This document shows positions 7,941 to 16,294 of a stretch of DNA of 64,000 nucleotides, piece after piece (the stretch's first letter is position 1; the number at the start of each line of letters is the position of its first letter). The notes under the pieces were generated by a model that saw only the letters and a program-made list of their open reading frames with translations, did not search any database and was not told the DNA's origin. Source of the DNA: Bog-756 sp963845485 (lineage in GTDB: Bacteria > Actinomycetota > Acidimicrobiia > Acidimicrobiales > RAAP-2); assembly GCA_963845485.1 (NCBI GenBank), contig CAWJSI010000001.1, positions 248,001 through 312,000 of the forward strand, read 5' to 3'. The translations under genes and the position numbers were made by a program.

Positions 7941-8396
7941 ATGAGCATCGATGTGGCCACCGAGGCCAAGCACCGCGGTGCCGCCGACCTTCCCTTCGTG
8001 GAGATCGGCGGCGGTAACAAGCTGAAGGTGATCCAGGTCGACGTGGCCGAGGGGCTGTGGATCGTCGAGAACATCTTCCAGACCGGCTACGCCGTCCAGA
8101 CCCACCGCCACACCGGTCCCGTCTACGGCTACACGACCTCGGGTGCGTGGAAGTACCGCGAGTACGAGTACGTCAACCGGGCCGGGTCGTTCCTGTTCGA
8201 GCCGGCCGGCTCCGTGCACACCCTCGAGTGCATCGAGGACAACACCCAGGTGTGGTTCCAGATGTACGGCGTCAACCTCAACCTGGCCGACGACGGCAGC
8301 ATCGAGAGCGTCTTCGACGGCCCCGGCGCCCTCGAGGCCTACTACGCGCTGTGCGAGGCCGAAGGACTGCCCCGCCCCGAGGTACTGGTCAGCTGA
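7941..8396 (+). CDS. Cupin-domain protein (2,4'-dihydroxyacetophenone dioxygenase-like)
   Basis: A 151-residue single-domain cupin. The metal-binding motif 1 is visible as QTHRHTGPVYGYTTSGAWKY (two His, plus a later Glu in YREYEY), and motif 2 as FLFEPAGSVHTLE with a third His. The pattern with the following WFQMYGVNLNL resembles dioxygenases that cleave dihydroxyacetophenones and ChrR-like cupins. Iron or another divalent metal is expected. GAGGAG precedes the ATG with good spacing. It converges with the QueA-like gene; the neighbours do not reveal its substrate. Confidence 0.75.
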   Translation: MSIDVATEAKHRGAADLPFVEIGGGNKLKVIQVDVAEGLWIVENIFQTGYAVQTHRHTGPVYGYTTSGAWKYREYEYVNRAGSFLFEPAGSVHTLECIEDNTQVWFQMYGVNLNLADDGSIESVFDGPGALEAYYALCEAEGLPRPEVLVS

Positions 8397-8424
8397 CGGT
8401 ACCGGCCACCCGGGTACGGGTTCC

Positions 8425-9480
8425 TCAGGGCAGCACCAGGTGGGTGTCGCCGAACTCGTGCCAACGGAACCCCTGGGTGAGCGCGGCCTCGTAGGAGGCT
8501 TCGAGGAGCTCGCGTCCGGCGATGGCCTCGAGCATCATCAGGTGCGACGACGCCGGCTCGTGCCAGCCGGTGATCATGCCGTCGACCACCTGCACGCCGC
8601 GCTCGGGTGAGATCACGAGGTCGGTCCAGCCGTCGTAGGGGCTGACCAGTCCACCGTCGTCTCCCGCCGTCTCGAGGGCGCGGACGACGGTCGTCCCGAC
8701 GGCGATGACCCGATGACCGCCGCGGTGGGCGGCGTTCACCCACGCCGCGGTGGGCTCGGGCACGGTCACCCGCTCCGGATAGGGGAGCTCGTCGGCCTCG
8801 AGGGAGGCCACTCCGGTATGGAGGACGAGGGGGACGACCCCGATGCCCTTGGCCACCAGCCCGGTGATGACCTCGGGCGTGAAGGGTCGGCCCGCACTGG
8901 GCATCTCGGCACTCCCGGGCCTCGTGGCGTAGACGTTCTGGTACATCTCGATGGGCCAGGGACGCTCCACGTAGCCGTAGCGGATCGGCCTTCCGTGGGC
9001 GGCCAGCCAGCTGAGGGTGCGCATGCCGAGGTCGAGGGTGGCGACCCACAGGCGACCCTGGTCCCCGTAGGGCTCGTCGAGGGTGAGCGAGGCCGAGCCG
9101 GCCAGCCGGAGCTTCCGGGCGGGCGGCGGCCCGGTCCACCGGGCGGTCGAGTGGCCGACGATCCGACGGGGCTCGACCACCCAGCGGTCCCCGTCCAGTT
9201 GGGTGGAGAGGTGGACCACGAGTCCGGTCCCGTCGTCGGACTCGGCATCCACGGCCGCCGGCAGCGTGCCCGAGGTGTTGATGACCAAGACGTCGCCGGG
9301 GTCGAGGAAGCGGGGCAGGAACACGAAGGAGCTGGGCACGATCGAGCCGGTCTCCCGGTACGAGACGAGCATCCGGACGGCGTCTCTCGTGAGCCCTCGC
9401 GCCTCGGGCGGCTCGGAGGCCTCGAGGACCGTGGGCAGGTCGTAGGTGTAGCGCTCCGGCACCGCCGTCCCCGCCGTCAT
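8425..9480 (-). CDS. QueA-like S-adenosylmethionine:tRNA ribosyltransferase-isomerase family protein
   Basis: A 351-residue protein of QueA length. QueA moves the ribosyl group of S-adenosylmethionine onto a deazaguanine in tRNA to make epoxyqueuosine. Family segments are visible: an early LVSYRETGSI and the GDVLVINTSGTLPAAV strand, a central RPWPIEMYQNVYATRPGSAEMPSAGRPFT stretch (shortened here by family convention to two parts, YQNVYATRPGS and SAGRPFTPEV), GVVPLVLHTGVAS, and RVIAVGTTVVRALE near the C-terminus. No tgt, queG or other queuosine gene is nearby. Start ATG 9480 overlaps the SDR stop by 4 bases (ATGA), so the two are coupled and share the SoxR-type promoter. It may be a paralogue with another nucleoside substrate. 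Confidence 0.8.
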   Translation of the reverse strand: MTAGTAVPERYTYDLPTVLEASEPPEARGLTRDAVRMLVSYRETGSIVPSSFVFLPRFLDPGDVLVINTSGTLPAAVDAESDDGTGLVVHLSTQLDGDRWVVEPRRIVGHSTARWTGPPPARKLRLAGSASLTLDEPYGDQGRLWVATLDLGMRTLSWLAAHGRPIRYGYVERPWPIEMYQNVYATRPGSAEMPSAGRPFTPEVITGLVAKGIGVVPLVLHTGVASLEADELPYPERVTVPEPTAAWVNAAHRGGHRVIAVGTTVVRALETAGDDGGLVSPYDGWTDLVISPERGVQVVDGMITGWHEPASSHLMMLEAIAGRELLEASYEAALTQGFRWHEFGDTHLVLP

Positions 9481-10172
9481 GGCTGCACCACCAGGGCTCC
9501 GGCCCGGTAGCGCCCGCTCGGCGCCCCCGACTCGAGGAGGGCCCGGAAGGGGGCCACCACCGTCTCGGGCTCGGGGCGGTCGGAGATGTCCTCGCCCGGG
9601 AAGGCGGCCTGGTGCATCGCCGTGCGCATGTCCCCCGGATCGAACTGGTAGATCCGCAGGCCCGGCTCCTCGGCGGCGAGGACCTGGTGGAGCTGGTCCA
9701 AGGCGGCCTTGGACGACCCGTAGCCACCCCAGCCCTCGTAGCCCTCGACGGCGGCGTCCGACGAGAGGGAGACGACCGACCCGTGCGAGCGACGGAGGAG
9801 GGGCAGGGCCTGCTGGACGAGGGCCAGTGGGGCCACGACGTTCACCTCGTAGACGCGCCGCAGGTCGGCCGGGAGGTAGTGCTCCAGGCGGGGCAGGGGG
9901 CTCGGTCCGAGGGTGCTGGCGTTGTTGACGAGCAGGTCGAGCGACCCGAACCGGTTGGCCCGTTGGACCAGCTCGGTCCGGTGGCGGCTCGAGCTCACGT
10001 CGCCCTCGACCAGTGCGAAGCGGGCGCCCAGTCCGTCCAGGCGGGCCCCGACCTCGCCGAGCGGACCCGGGTCCCTTCCGTCGAGGACCACGCTCCACCC
10101 GTCGAGGGCCAGATCCATGGCCAGGGCCCGACCGAAGCCCCTCGATCCTCCGGTGATGACTGCGACCGGCAT
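9477..10172 (-). CDS. Short-chain dehydrogenase/reductase
   Basis: A 231-residue classical SDR. The cofactor motif TGGSRGFG sits at residues 7-14, followed by the NNAS strand motif and the active-site YGSSK, with the catalytic Ser in VVSLSSDAA. Acidic or basic selectivity after the second strand (DGRDPG) does not decide between NADH and NADPH. GGGAGGTG precedes the ATG at 10172. It is the first gene of a two-gene operon with the QueA-like protein and is divergent from soxR. The SoxR-type promoter suggests induction by redox-cycling compounds, perhaps to reduce quinones or other reactive carbonyls. Confidence 0.88.
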   Translation of the reverse strand: MPVAVITGGSRGFGRALAMDLALDGWSVVLDGRDPGPLGEVGARLDGLGARFALVEGDVSSSRHRTELVQRANRFGSLDLLVNNASTLGPSPLPRLEHYLPADLRRVYEVNVVAPLALVQQALPLLRRSHGSVVSLSSDAAVEGYEGWGGYGSSKAALDQLHQVLAAEEPGLRIYQFDPGDMRTAMHQAAFPGEDISDRPEPETVVAPFRALLESGAPSGRYRAGALVVQP

Positions 10173-10219
10173 GTGGGTTCACCTCCCGTGATGGCGGCGC
10201 ATCGTGCGCCTGTCCGGTC

Positions 10220-10250
10220 AGCGTAAGACTTAAACTAATGTTTAAGTCAA
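10220..10250 (-). promoter_or_regulatory. SoxR-type promoter with 19-bp spacer
   Basis: On the minus strand -35 TTGACT (10250-10245) and -10 TACGCT (10225-10220) are separated by 19 bp, the overlong spacing typical of MerR/SoxR-activated promoters. The perfect repeat GACTTAAAC-TAAT-GTTTAAGTC (10227-10248) lies across the spacer, where SoxR binds to realign the two boxes. Confidence 0.8.
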
Positions 10251-10273
10251 GAGGAATTTCCAGGAGGCGAGCG

Positions 10274-10711
10274 ATGGAACACGTACTGACCATCGGCGAG
10301 GTGGCCGAACGGAGCGGACTGGCCACCTCGGCCATCCGCTTCTACGAGCGCCAGGGACTCATCCACGCCGAGCGCACCCCGAGCGGCCAGCGGCGGTTCC
10401 GTAGGGACGTGCTCCGGCGGATCGCCTTCATCCGCATCGCCCAGCGGGTGGGCCTGACGCTCGAGGAGATCGTCACCGCCCTCGCTGTGCTGCCGGCCGA
10501 CCGCGCCCCCACCAAGCGGGACTGGGAGCGGCTCACCGCGGGTTGGCAGGACCGTATCGAGGAGCGCATCTCGCTCCTCGAAGCCCTACGGGGCGGACTG
10601 TCCACCTGCATCGGGTGCGGCTGTCTGTCCCTGCGCACCTGTGCCCTGGCCAACCCCGACGATGTGGCTGCCACCATGGGTGCGGGGCCGCAGTACCTGA
10701 TGGCCGACTGA
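10274..10711 (+). CDS. soxR: Redox-sensing MerR-family activator SoxR
   Basis: A 145-residue SoxR. The N-terminal MerR winged helix is plain (LTIGEVAERSGLATSAIRFY, then the wing), followed by the dimerisation helix. The [2Fe-2S] cluster ligands are complete: C112, C115, C117 and C123 in the signature CIGCGCLSLRTC. Oxidation of the cluster by redox-cycling drugs activates transcription. AGGAGG lies 6 bases before ATG 10274, which fixes the start. In actinobacteria SoxR controls small oxidoreductase and transporter sets rather than soxS; here the adjacent SDR/QueA-like operon carries a matching promoter. Confidence 0.95.
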   Translation: MEHVLTIGEVAERSGLATSAIRFYERQGLIHAERTPSGQRRFRRDVLRRIAFIRIAQRVGLTLEEIVTALAVLPADRAPTKRDWERLTAGWQDRIEERISLLEALRGGLSTCIGCGCLSLRTCALANPDDVAATMGAGPQYLMAD

Positions 10712-10721
10712 GCGGCCTCAC

Positions 10722-10751
10722 GGTCGGCGCCGAGGCGCCACCGAACCGACC
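10722..10751. terminator. Hairpin between convergent soxR and hydrolase
   Basis: Nested inverted repeats: outer GGTCGG/CCGACC (10722-10727, 10746-10751) and inner GGCGC/GCGCC (10726-10730, 10735-10739). They are placed just after the soxR stop and may act on both strands. Confidence 0.45.
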
Positions 10752-10818
10752 ACGGGTCGCACCCTCAGCTGGCCGCTGATGGCCCGTCCGGTGGCTCAGG
10801 GGTCGGAGCTCACCGGGG

Positions 10819-11577
10819 CTACCCACCCGAGGGCCGGCACAGCTGCCCGTCGTCCTGGGTGCGACTCTGGCGAGCGACCAGCCGGGTCACGGCCTCCCGG
10901 ATCCAGCTGACGCTGACCGGATCGAACGCGTGTCCCATGGTCGGGACGAGGACGAGTTCGCGTCGGGCGTCGACTACGAGCCGGTGGGCCAGGCTGGATC
11001 GCCGGGGGATGATCGGATCCTCGTCCCCGTGGATGACGACGACCGGGCAGTCGATGTCGGGCAGGTGCGAACTGGCGGTGTCGGGGGAGACCCAGGGGCC
11101 GATCCTCACGTTCATCTTCCGTTCGGCCCAACGGCGCCCCGACCCGGTCCTGGCCAACCAGGCGGTCAGCAGCGACCGCCACCGGAGGGGGAGCCGCCAC
11201 CCGCGGGGACTGGAGACGGTGACCACCCCGGTGAGCTCGGGATGCCGGGCGGCATAGGCGAGGACACCCACCGCACCCATCGAGGCCCCGACGAGGACGA
11301 TTTGACTAGCCCGGGACCGGGCCCAGTCGACGACCGCGGCCACGTCCAACTCTTCGAACTTGCCCAGCGAGCAGAGGCCACCCGACTGGCCGTGGCCCCG
11401 GGAGTCGTAGGAGACGACGTCGTAGCCGGTGGCGAAGAGATCGTCGGCCAGCGCCACCACCTTGGGGTCGTCCTTGTTGGCGGTCAGGCCGTGGGCGATC
11501 ACCACCATGACGTCGGTGCTCTCATCACCGAGCCAACACCGGGTGGCCAGTTCGGTCCCGTCGGCCGCCCGCAGCAT
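10819..11577 (-). CDS. Alpha/beta hydrolase
   Basis: About 252 residues from ATG 11577, which has GGAGGG 6 bases upstream; an in-frame GTG at 11655 would add a basic, probably untranslated, stretch. The fold is shown by VVIAHGLTANKDD (oxyanion loop), SYDSRGHGQSGG, the nucleophile elbow GASMGA, an Asp in HGDEDPIIP, and the catalytic His in PTMGHAFDP. The G-H-G-Q-S-G segment is like that of BAAT or monoacylglycerol-lipase-type hydrolases. No signal peptide. Substrate unknown. Confidence 0.85.
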   Translation of the reverse strand: MLRAADGTELATRCWLGDESTDVMVVIAHGLTANKDDPKVVALADDLFATGYDVVSYDSRGHGQSGGLCSLGKFEELDVAAVVDWARSRASQIVLVGASMGAVGVLAYAARHPELTGVVTVSSPRGWRLPLRWRSLLTAWLARTGSGRRWAERKMNVRIGPWVSPDTASSHLPDIDCPVVVIHGDEDPIIPRRSSLAHRLVVDARRELVLVPTMGHAFDPVSVSWIREAVTRLVARQSRTQDDGQLCRPSGG

Positions 11578-11683
11578 CGGCCCCCTCCGGCCGCCGCGCC
11601 TCGGGGTGATCTGGCTCCGAGAACGGCGCGGCACTGACCCAAGGTCCGACGTCACCTTGGATCGCTACCCCTCGGGCGTCTCC

Positions 11684-11737
11684 GCAAAACGGGGTTTCGG
11701 CCGGCCGGACCGGCCGGCCGGGGTAAGCCTGTTTTGC
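11684..11737. other. Large nested hairpin in a divergent intergenic region
   Basis: An 11-bp perfect repeat with a one-base centre (CGGCCGGCCGG-A-CCGGCCGGCCG, 11698-11720) is enclosed by GCAAAAC/GTTTTGC (11684-11690 and 11731-11737). It lies in the roughly 300-base gap between the divergent hydrolase and C26 genes, not after a stop. It might be an RNA leader structure or a protein site. Nothing else is seen in this gap. Confidence 0.5.
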
Positions 11738-11894
11738 CGGCCACATCCATCGAGTTCGCCCATGGTCACCACTACCCTGGAGCCTAGAGCCCCCGGATCG
11801 AGTCCGGCCCGGCGCCGTCACCGACATGCGAGGGAATCATTGGCGTACCGCCGCCCAACGATCCATGGGGCATCCAGAGGAGTTGGGGACCGGC

Positions 11895-12650
11895 GTGCCT
11901 GGTGACGCGCCGGTCATCGGCATCTCGACGGGCCGCATCGCCGTGGCCGGCCGGGTCATCGACGGCACCCAGCGCGAGTACGCCGACCGGATCGTTGAGG
12001 CGGGTGGCGTGCCCGTCCTCCTCCCGACGGGGTCACCGGCCTCGGTGCTCTCACTGGTCGACGGCCTCCTGCTCACCGGCGGAGGGGACGTCGAGCCCCG
12101 GCGCTACGGGGCCGAGCCGGCCCCCGAGTCGGGCGGCATCGACCCCGAACGTGACGGGACCGAGGTGGCGCTGCTCGACGAGGCACGGTCTCGCCGCCTC
12201 CCCGTGCTGGCCGTCTGTCGGGGCATCCAGATCCTGAACGTGGCCCGGGGCGGCTCGTTGGTCCAGGACCTGGCCCGGGTCACCGTCGAGCCCCATCTGG
12301 TCATCGAACGCCGGACCGAGGCCGTGCACTCGGTGCGGATCGATCCGGCCAGCTCGCTCCGTCGGATCCTCGGCCAGGACCGCGTGGCCACGAACTCCCT
12401 CCACCATCAGGCCATCGACCGTCTGGGTCGGGAGCTGGTGGCGGTGGCGTGGGCCGACGACGGGACGATCGAGGCCGTCGAGGACCGGGAGGCCGAGGTG
12501 ACCGGGATCCAGTGGCATCCCGAACAGATGCCCGACCGCCCCGAACAGATGCGCCTGTTCTCGTACATCGTCGAGCGGGCGGCCGGCCGACGGCACTCGG
12601 GCGACACCGGTGACCGCCAGCCGTCAGTACTCGGCTCCCCGCCCCTCTGA
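11895..12650 (+). CDS. Gamma-glutamyl-gamma-aminobutyrate hydrolase family protein (peptidase C26)
   Basis: About 251 residues of class I glutamine-amidotransferase fold, related to PuuD and gamma-glutamyl hydrolases that cut gamma-glutamyl amide bonds. The first strand PVIGIS begins right after GTG 11895; ATG 11865 and 11826 are alternative starts. The nucleophile lies in LAVCRGIQILNV, and the His-Glu pair in IQWHPEQ. A substrate-binding GGGDVEPRRYG segment matches the family. It converges with the S9 peptidase and the stops overlap by 27 bases. Because the facing operon makes a glutamyl-type bond, a degradative or salvage link is possible but only inferred. Confidence 0.85.
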   Translation: MPGDAPVIGISTGRIAVAGRVIDGTQREYADRIVEAGGVPVLLPTGSPASVLSLVDGLLLTGGGDVEPRRYGAEPAPESGGIDPERDGTEVALLDEARSRRLPVLAVCRGIQILNVARGGSLVQDLARVTVEPHLVIERRTEAVHSVRIDPASSLRRILGQDRVATNSLHHQAIDRLGRELVAVAWADDGTIEAVEDREAEVTGIQWHPEQMPDRPEQMRLFSYIVERAAGRRHSGDTGDRQPSVLGSPPL

Positions 12651-14537
12651 TCCGGCCGGATCGGTCGCCAGCGCCCCGAGCAGGAACTCGGCCATGGTGG
12701 CGAGCAACTGCTCCCGGGACGCTCGCCTCCGGTACTCGTGACCTTCGCCCTCGAGCTCCAGGTACTCCACGTCCCGACCGAGGGCCCGGAGGGCGGCGAC
12801 CACCTGTCGGGCTTCGGTGACCGGCACGTTGGTGTCGAGGTCGCCGTGCACCACGAGGAGGGGCACGGCGACCCGGTCGATCTGGTGGAGCGGCGAGAGT
12901 CCCTCCAAGAGATCGGCGTCCTGGTCGGGGTCGCCGTACTTGGTCACCGCGGCGCTGGCGATCCAGGGCTCGGTGTCCCGGAAGAACGTGAGGAGGTCGG
13001 ACATGCCGCAGATGTCCACGCCGGCGCCGAAGGCGTCGGGGAACAGGGTGAGGGCCATGAGTACGGCGTAACCCCCGTAGGACCGGCCCGTGACGGCGAT
13101 GCGCTTCGGATCGGCCAGTCCCCGGTCGGCCAGCCAGCCGGCGCAGACGGCCACGTCGGCGATGGCGTCCACACGGCCGAAGCGGTCGTCGGCGTGGACG
13201 AAGGCCCGACCGAAGCCGGACGAGCCCCGGATGTTGGGGGCCAGCACCACGAACCCGGCCGCCGCCAGCAGCTGGTGTTCGGGATGGAACCCGGGCCGCT
13301 CCTGGCCCTCGGGGCCGCCGTGGACGCTGACCACGGCCGGTGGCGAGGCTCCGGCCCGGCGGGGCCGGTAGAGCCAGCCGGTGATGCCGAGCCCGTCGTG
13401 GGACACGAACCGCTCCAGCGTGGGGGTGACCAGCTGGTCCTCGTCGACCGTCGCCGGGGTCAGGCTGCGCCAGGCACCCGTGTCGAGCTCGAGCTCCCAC
13501 AGCCGCGAGGGGGTGCACGGCCCCTCCACGGCCAGGACGGCCCGGTGACCGTCGCGGGCCACCACCCCGCCGCGCAGCACCGTGCCGGGGAGGTCGGGGT
13601 AGGTGCGGCCCGAACCGGTGGCCGTGTCCAGGAGCTCCAGCTCGCTCCGGCCCTCGACGTTCCATCCCACGAGCACGCGCGACCCGTCGTCGTAGGCGTC
13701 GGCGAACTCGGGCTCGGCGTCGGGCCGCACGGCGATGGCCCCGGCCTCGGACCGGGAGCCACCGGCGTCGAAGGGCACGGCCACGAGGGCCCCACGGGCC
13801 TGCCCGGCGTCGGTGACCACGTAGGCCACGAAGGCCGCCGACTCGGTGGTGGGAGGGGGGCGGAGCAACCCGAGCTCGGTCGATCCCGTGGCCGGGAAGG
13901 GCAGCACCTCGTGGAGGGTGCCCGAGGCGCGGTGCAACAACCGGCAGAACTGGGCCCCGCGTGGCCCGTCACGGAGGAGGGCGAACTCCTCGTCGGCCGA
14001 GAGGTCGAGCACATCGACCAGCTCGCCGGTGGCGATCAGCTCCTCCTCACCGCTGTCGGCGTCGATCAGGACCGAGCGGTTGGCCACGTCCGGATCGGGG
14101 TCGCGGATGGTGACCACCAACCGGTGGCCCGTGCGGGCCCACGGTCCGATGACGGCGTGGCCGGGGTGACCGGCCAGGCGCCGGCGCTCCGAGCCGTCCG
14201 GTCGGGCCACCCACACGTCGCACCGGACGCCTCCCCCCGCCGCCACCGACACGGCGAGCCACTCCCCGTCGGGCGACCAGTGGACCGAGAGCACGGGGTC
14301 GTCCGACACGTGGACGACGGCCGGCTCATCGACCCCGCCCACCGACTCCACCCACAGCTCAGGGGTGCCGCGCCGGTCGCTCACGAAGGCGATGCGGCGC
14401 CCGTCGTGGGTCAGGGTGGGGGCCCAACACCCCCAGGCCGACGACAAGGTGGCGGCCAGGGTCTCGACGTCGATGGGCGGCTCGATGCCGCGTCCGTCAC
14501 CATCCACGGCGGTCAGACGCCCATGGCCTGCAGCCAC
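12624..14537 (-). CDS. S9-family peptidase (prolyl oligopeptidase/acylaminoacyl-peptidase type)
   Basis: A 637-residue protein. Residues about 30-370 form a WD/TolB-like beta-propeller (repeats such as GRRIAFVSDRRGTPELW and GEWLAVSV). The C-terminal hydrolase domain has the catalytic triad Ser486 (GRSYGG), Asp568 (GDLDTNVP) and His600 (GEGHEY). No signal peptide, so it probably acts on small peptides in the cytoplasm. Its start at 14537 lies inside the end of the amidotransferase gene (25-base overlap), which indicates translational coupling and a role in the same pathway, for example trimming or turnover of the peptide product. Confidence 0.88.
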   Translation of the reverse strand: MAAGHGRLTAVDGDGRGIEPPIDVETLAATLSSAWGCWAPTLTHDGRRIAFVSDRRGTPELWVESVGGVDEPAVVHVSDDPVLSVHWSPDGEWLAVSVAAGGGVRCDVWVARPDGSERRRLAGHPGHAVIGPWARTGHRLVVTIRDPDPDVANRSVLIDADSGEEELIATGELVDVLDLSADEEFALLRDGPRGAQFCRLLHRASGTLHEVLPFPATGSTELGLLRPPPTTESAAFVAYVVTDAGQARGALVAVPFDAGGSRSEAGAIAVRPDAEPEFADAYDDGSRVLVGWNVEGRSELELLDTATGSGRTYPDLPGTVLRGGVVARDGHRAVLAVEGPCTPSRLWELELDTGAWRSLTPATVDEDQLVTPTLERFVSHDGLGITGWLYRPRRAGASPPAVVSVHGGPEGQERPGFHPEHQLLAAAGFVVLAPNIRGSSGFGRAFVHADDRFGRVDAIADVAVCAGWLADRGLADPKRIAVTGRSYGGYAVLMALTLFPDAFGAGVDICGMSDLLTFFRDTEPWIASAAVTKYGDPDQDADLLEGLSPLHQIDRVAVPLLVVHGDLDTNVPVTEARQVVAALRALGRDVEYLELEGEGHEYRRRASREQLLATMAEFLLGALATDPAGSEGRGAEY

Positions 14538-16294
14538 ATCTCGATCAGCCCCAACTGCCAGAGGGCGTTGGACCCGAGGGTGGTGCGGGTGGTGTTGGGA
14601 GCGGCCAGCATCTTTTCGACCGCCCCCGGGCGGAACAGGCCGCGGGCCTGGGCGGCCGGGTCGAGGAGGGCGTGGCGCACCCGCTCGAGGTAGGGGCCCT
14701 CCAGCTGTCGGATGGCGGGCACGGGGAAGTAGCCCTTGGTCCGGTCGATCACCGCGTCGGGAACGAGGCCCCGGGCCGCCCGCTTCAGCACGCCCTTGCC
14801 CCCGTCGGCCAGCTTGAGCGACGGGGGGATGCGTCCGGCCAGCTCGACGAACTCGTGGTCGAGGAAGGGGACCCTGGCCTCCAGCCCCCAGGCCATGGTC
14901 ATGTTGTCCACCCGCTTGACCGGGTCGTCGACCAGCATGATCGTGGTGTCGTTGCGGAGGGCGGCGTCCACCGCCGACTCGGCCCCGGGCCGACCGAACT
15001 GCTCGGTGACGAAGGCGGTGGCCTCGTCGTCGGCCAGGAGCCAGTCGTCGGCCAGCACGTCGGCCAGGGCGGCGAACCGGCGGTCGAAGAACACGCGGGC
15101 ATAGGCCTCCACGGCGTCCTCCCGGGCCACCTCGGCCAGGGGCGGATACCAGTCGTAACCTCCGAGCACCTCGTCGGCCCCCTGCCCGGACTGGACGACC
15201 TTCACATAGGCGGCCACCTCCTCACTCAGGAGGTAGAAGGCGACACAGTCGTGGCTGACCATGGGCTCGGCCATGGCCGCCACGGCGTGGTCGATGGCGG
15301 GCAGCAGCCGGGAGCTCTCGATCCTGATCCGGTGGTGGTCGGTGCCGAAGTGGGCTGCCACCAGATCGGAGTACTCGAACTCGTCGCCTGACTCGCCGCC
15401 GGCGGATTCGAAGCCGACGCTGAAGGTCTGCAGGTCGTGCTGTCCCGCCTCGGCCAGCAGGGCGACGACCAGGCTCGAGTCGATGCCCCCCGAGAGGAGG
15501 ACCCCGACGGGAACGTCGGCCACCTGGCGTCTTTTCACCGCAGTGCGGAGCGAGGCGATGAGGGCCTCTTCCCAGTCCTTCGCCGACCAGCCGTCCCGGG
15601 CCCGGTCCCGCTCGAAGGCCGGGTCCCAGTAGACGTGGTCACGTGACGTGCCGTCGGCCGCAACGGTGCGGACCGTTCCCGGCGGGAGCTTCCGCACGCC
15701 GGCCAGGATGGTGCGCGGCGCGGGCACCACCGAGTGGAAGGTCATGTAGTGCTGCAGGGCCACCCGGTCGATGGTGGTGTCGATGTCGCCGGCGGCCAGC
15801 AGGGCGGGGAGGGTGGAGGCGAACCGGAGCCGGTCGGGTCCCTGCGAGAGGTAGAGCGGTTTGATGCCCAGCCGGTCACGGGCCAGGACCAGGCGCCCGG
15901 TCTCGTGTTCGACGACGGCGAAGGCGAACATGCCGTGGAAGTGGGACACACAGTCGGTGCCCCACTGGGCGTAGGCCTTGGCGATGACCTCGGTGTCCGA
16001 GGTCGAAAAGAAGTGGTGGCCCCGGCCGGCCAGCTCGTCACGCAGCTGGACGTGGTTGTAGATGCAGCCGTTGAAGGCGACCGTCAGGCCGAGGGCGGGG
16101 TCGACCAGGGGCTGTGAGCCCCGGACCGAGAGGTCGATGATCGAGAGCCTGCGGTGGCCGAGGCCGACCGGGCCCCGGGTCCACAGCCCCGAGCCGTCGG
16201 GCCCCCGACAGGCCATGACCGCACAGCTCCGCTGCAGGGCCTCGGCGTCGGGGGATTGGCCGTCGAAGCGCAGCTCACCGCACAGTCCGCACAT
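14513..16294 (-). CDS. Asparagine-synthase-like amidotransferase (AsnO/N-acetylglutaminylglutamine amidotransferase type)
   Basis: A 593-residue two-domain enzyme. The N-terminal class II glutaminase domain starts with the nucleophile Cys2 (MCGLCG) and has RGPDGSG and FNGCIYN; the last is characteristic of the NAGGN amidotransferase subfamily. The synthetase domain has the PP-loop SGGIDSS (268-274) that adenylates a carboxylate. The enzyme should convert a carboxylate, perhaps a peptide C-terminal one, to an amide using glutamine. ATG 16294 overlaps the end of the preceding gene by 20 bases. The GNAT/ATP-grasp partner usual in NAGGN operons is absent; a GCS2/ATP-grasp fusion takes its place. 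Confidence 0.88.
   Translation of the reverse strand: MCGLCGELRFDGQSPDAEALQRSCAVMACRGPDGSGLWTRGPVGLGHRRLSIIDLSVRGSQPLVDPALGLTVAFNGCIYNHVQLRDELAGRGHHFFSTSDTEVIAKAYAQWGTDCVSHFHGMFAFAVVEHETGRLVLARDRLGIKPLYLSQGPDRLRFASTLPALLAAGDIDTTIDRVALQHYMTFHSVVPAPRTILAGVRKLPPGTVRTVAADGTSRDHVYWDPAFERDRARDGWSAKDWEEALIASLRTAVKRRQVADVPVGVLLSGGIDSSLVVALLAEAGQHDLQTFSVGFESAGGESGDEFEYSDLVAAHFGTDHHRIRIESSRLLPAIDHAVAAMAEPMVSHDCVAFYLLSEEVAAYVKVVQSGQGADEVLGGYDWYPPLAEVAREDAVEAYARVFFDRRFAALADVLADDWLLADDEATAFVTEQFGRPGAESAVDAALRNDTTIMLVDDPVKRVDNMTMAWGLEARVPFLDHEFVELAGRIPPSLKLADGGKGVLKRAARGLVPDAVIDRTKGYFPVPAIRQLEGPYLERVRHALLDPAAQARGLFRPGAVEKMLAAPNTTRTTLGSNALWQLGLIEMWLQAMGV

Noticed and set aside
9481..10335. N-terminal extension of the QueA-like frame to 636 residues
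   Set aside because: The extension lies inside the SDR gene and the soxR promoter; the QueA family starts at ATG 9480.
12738..14693. 651-residue open frame opposite the S9 peptidase
   Set aside because: Low-complexity composition and a clear peptidase with a complete triad on the other strand.
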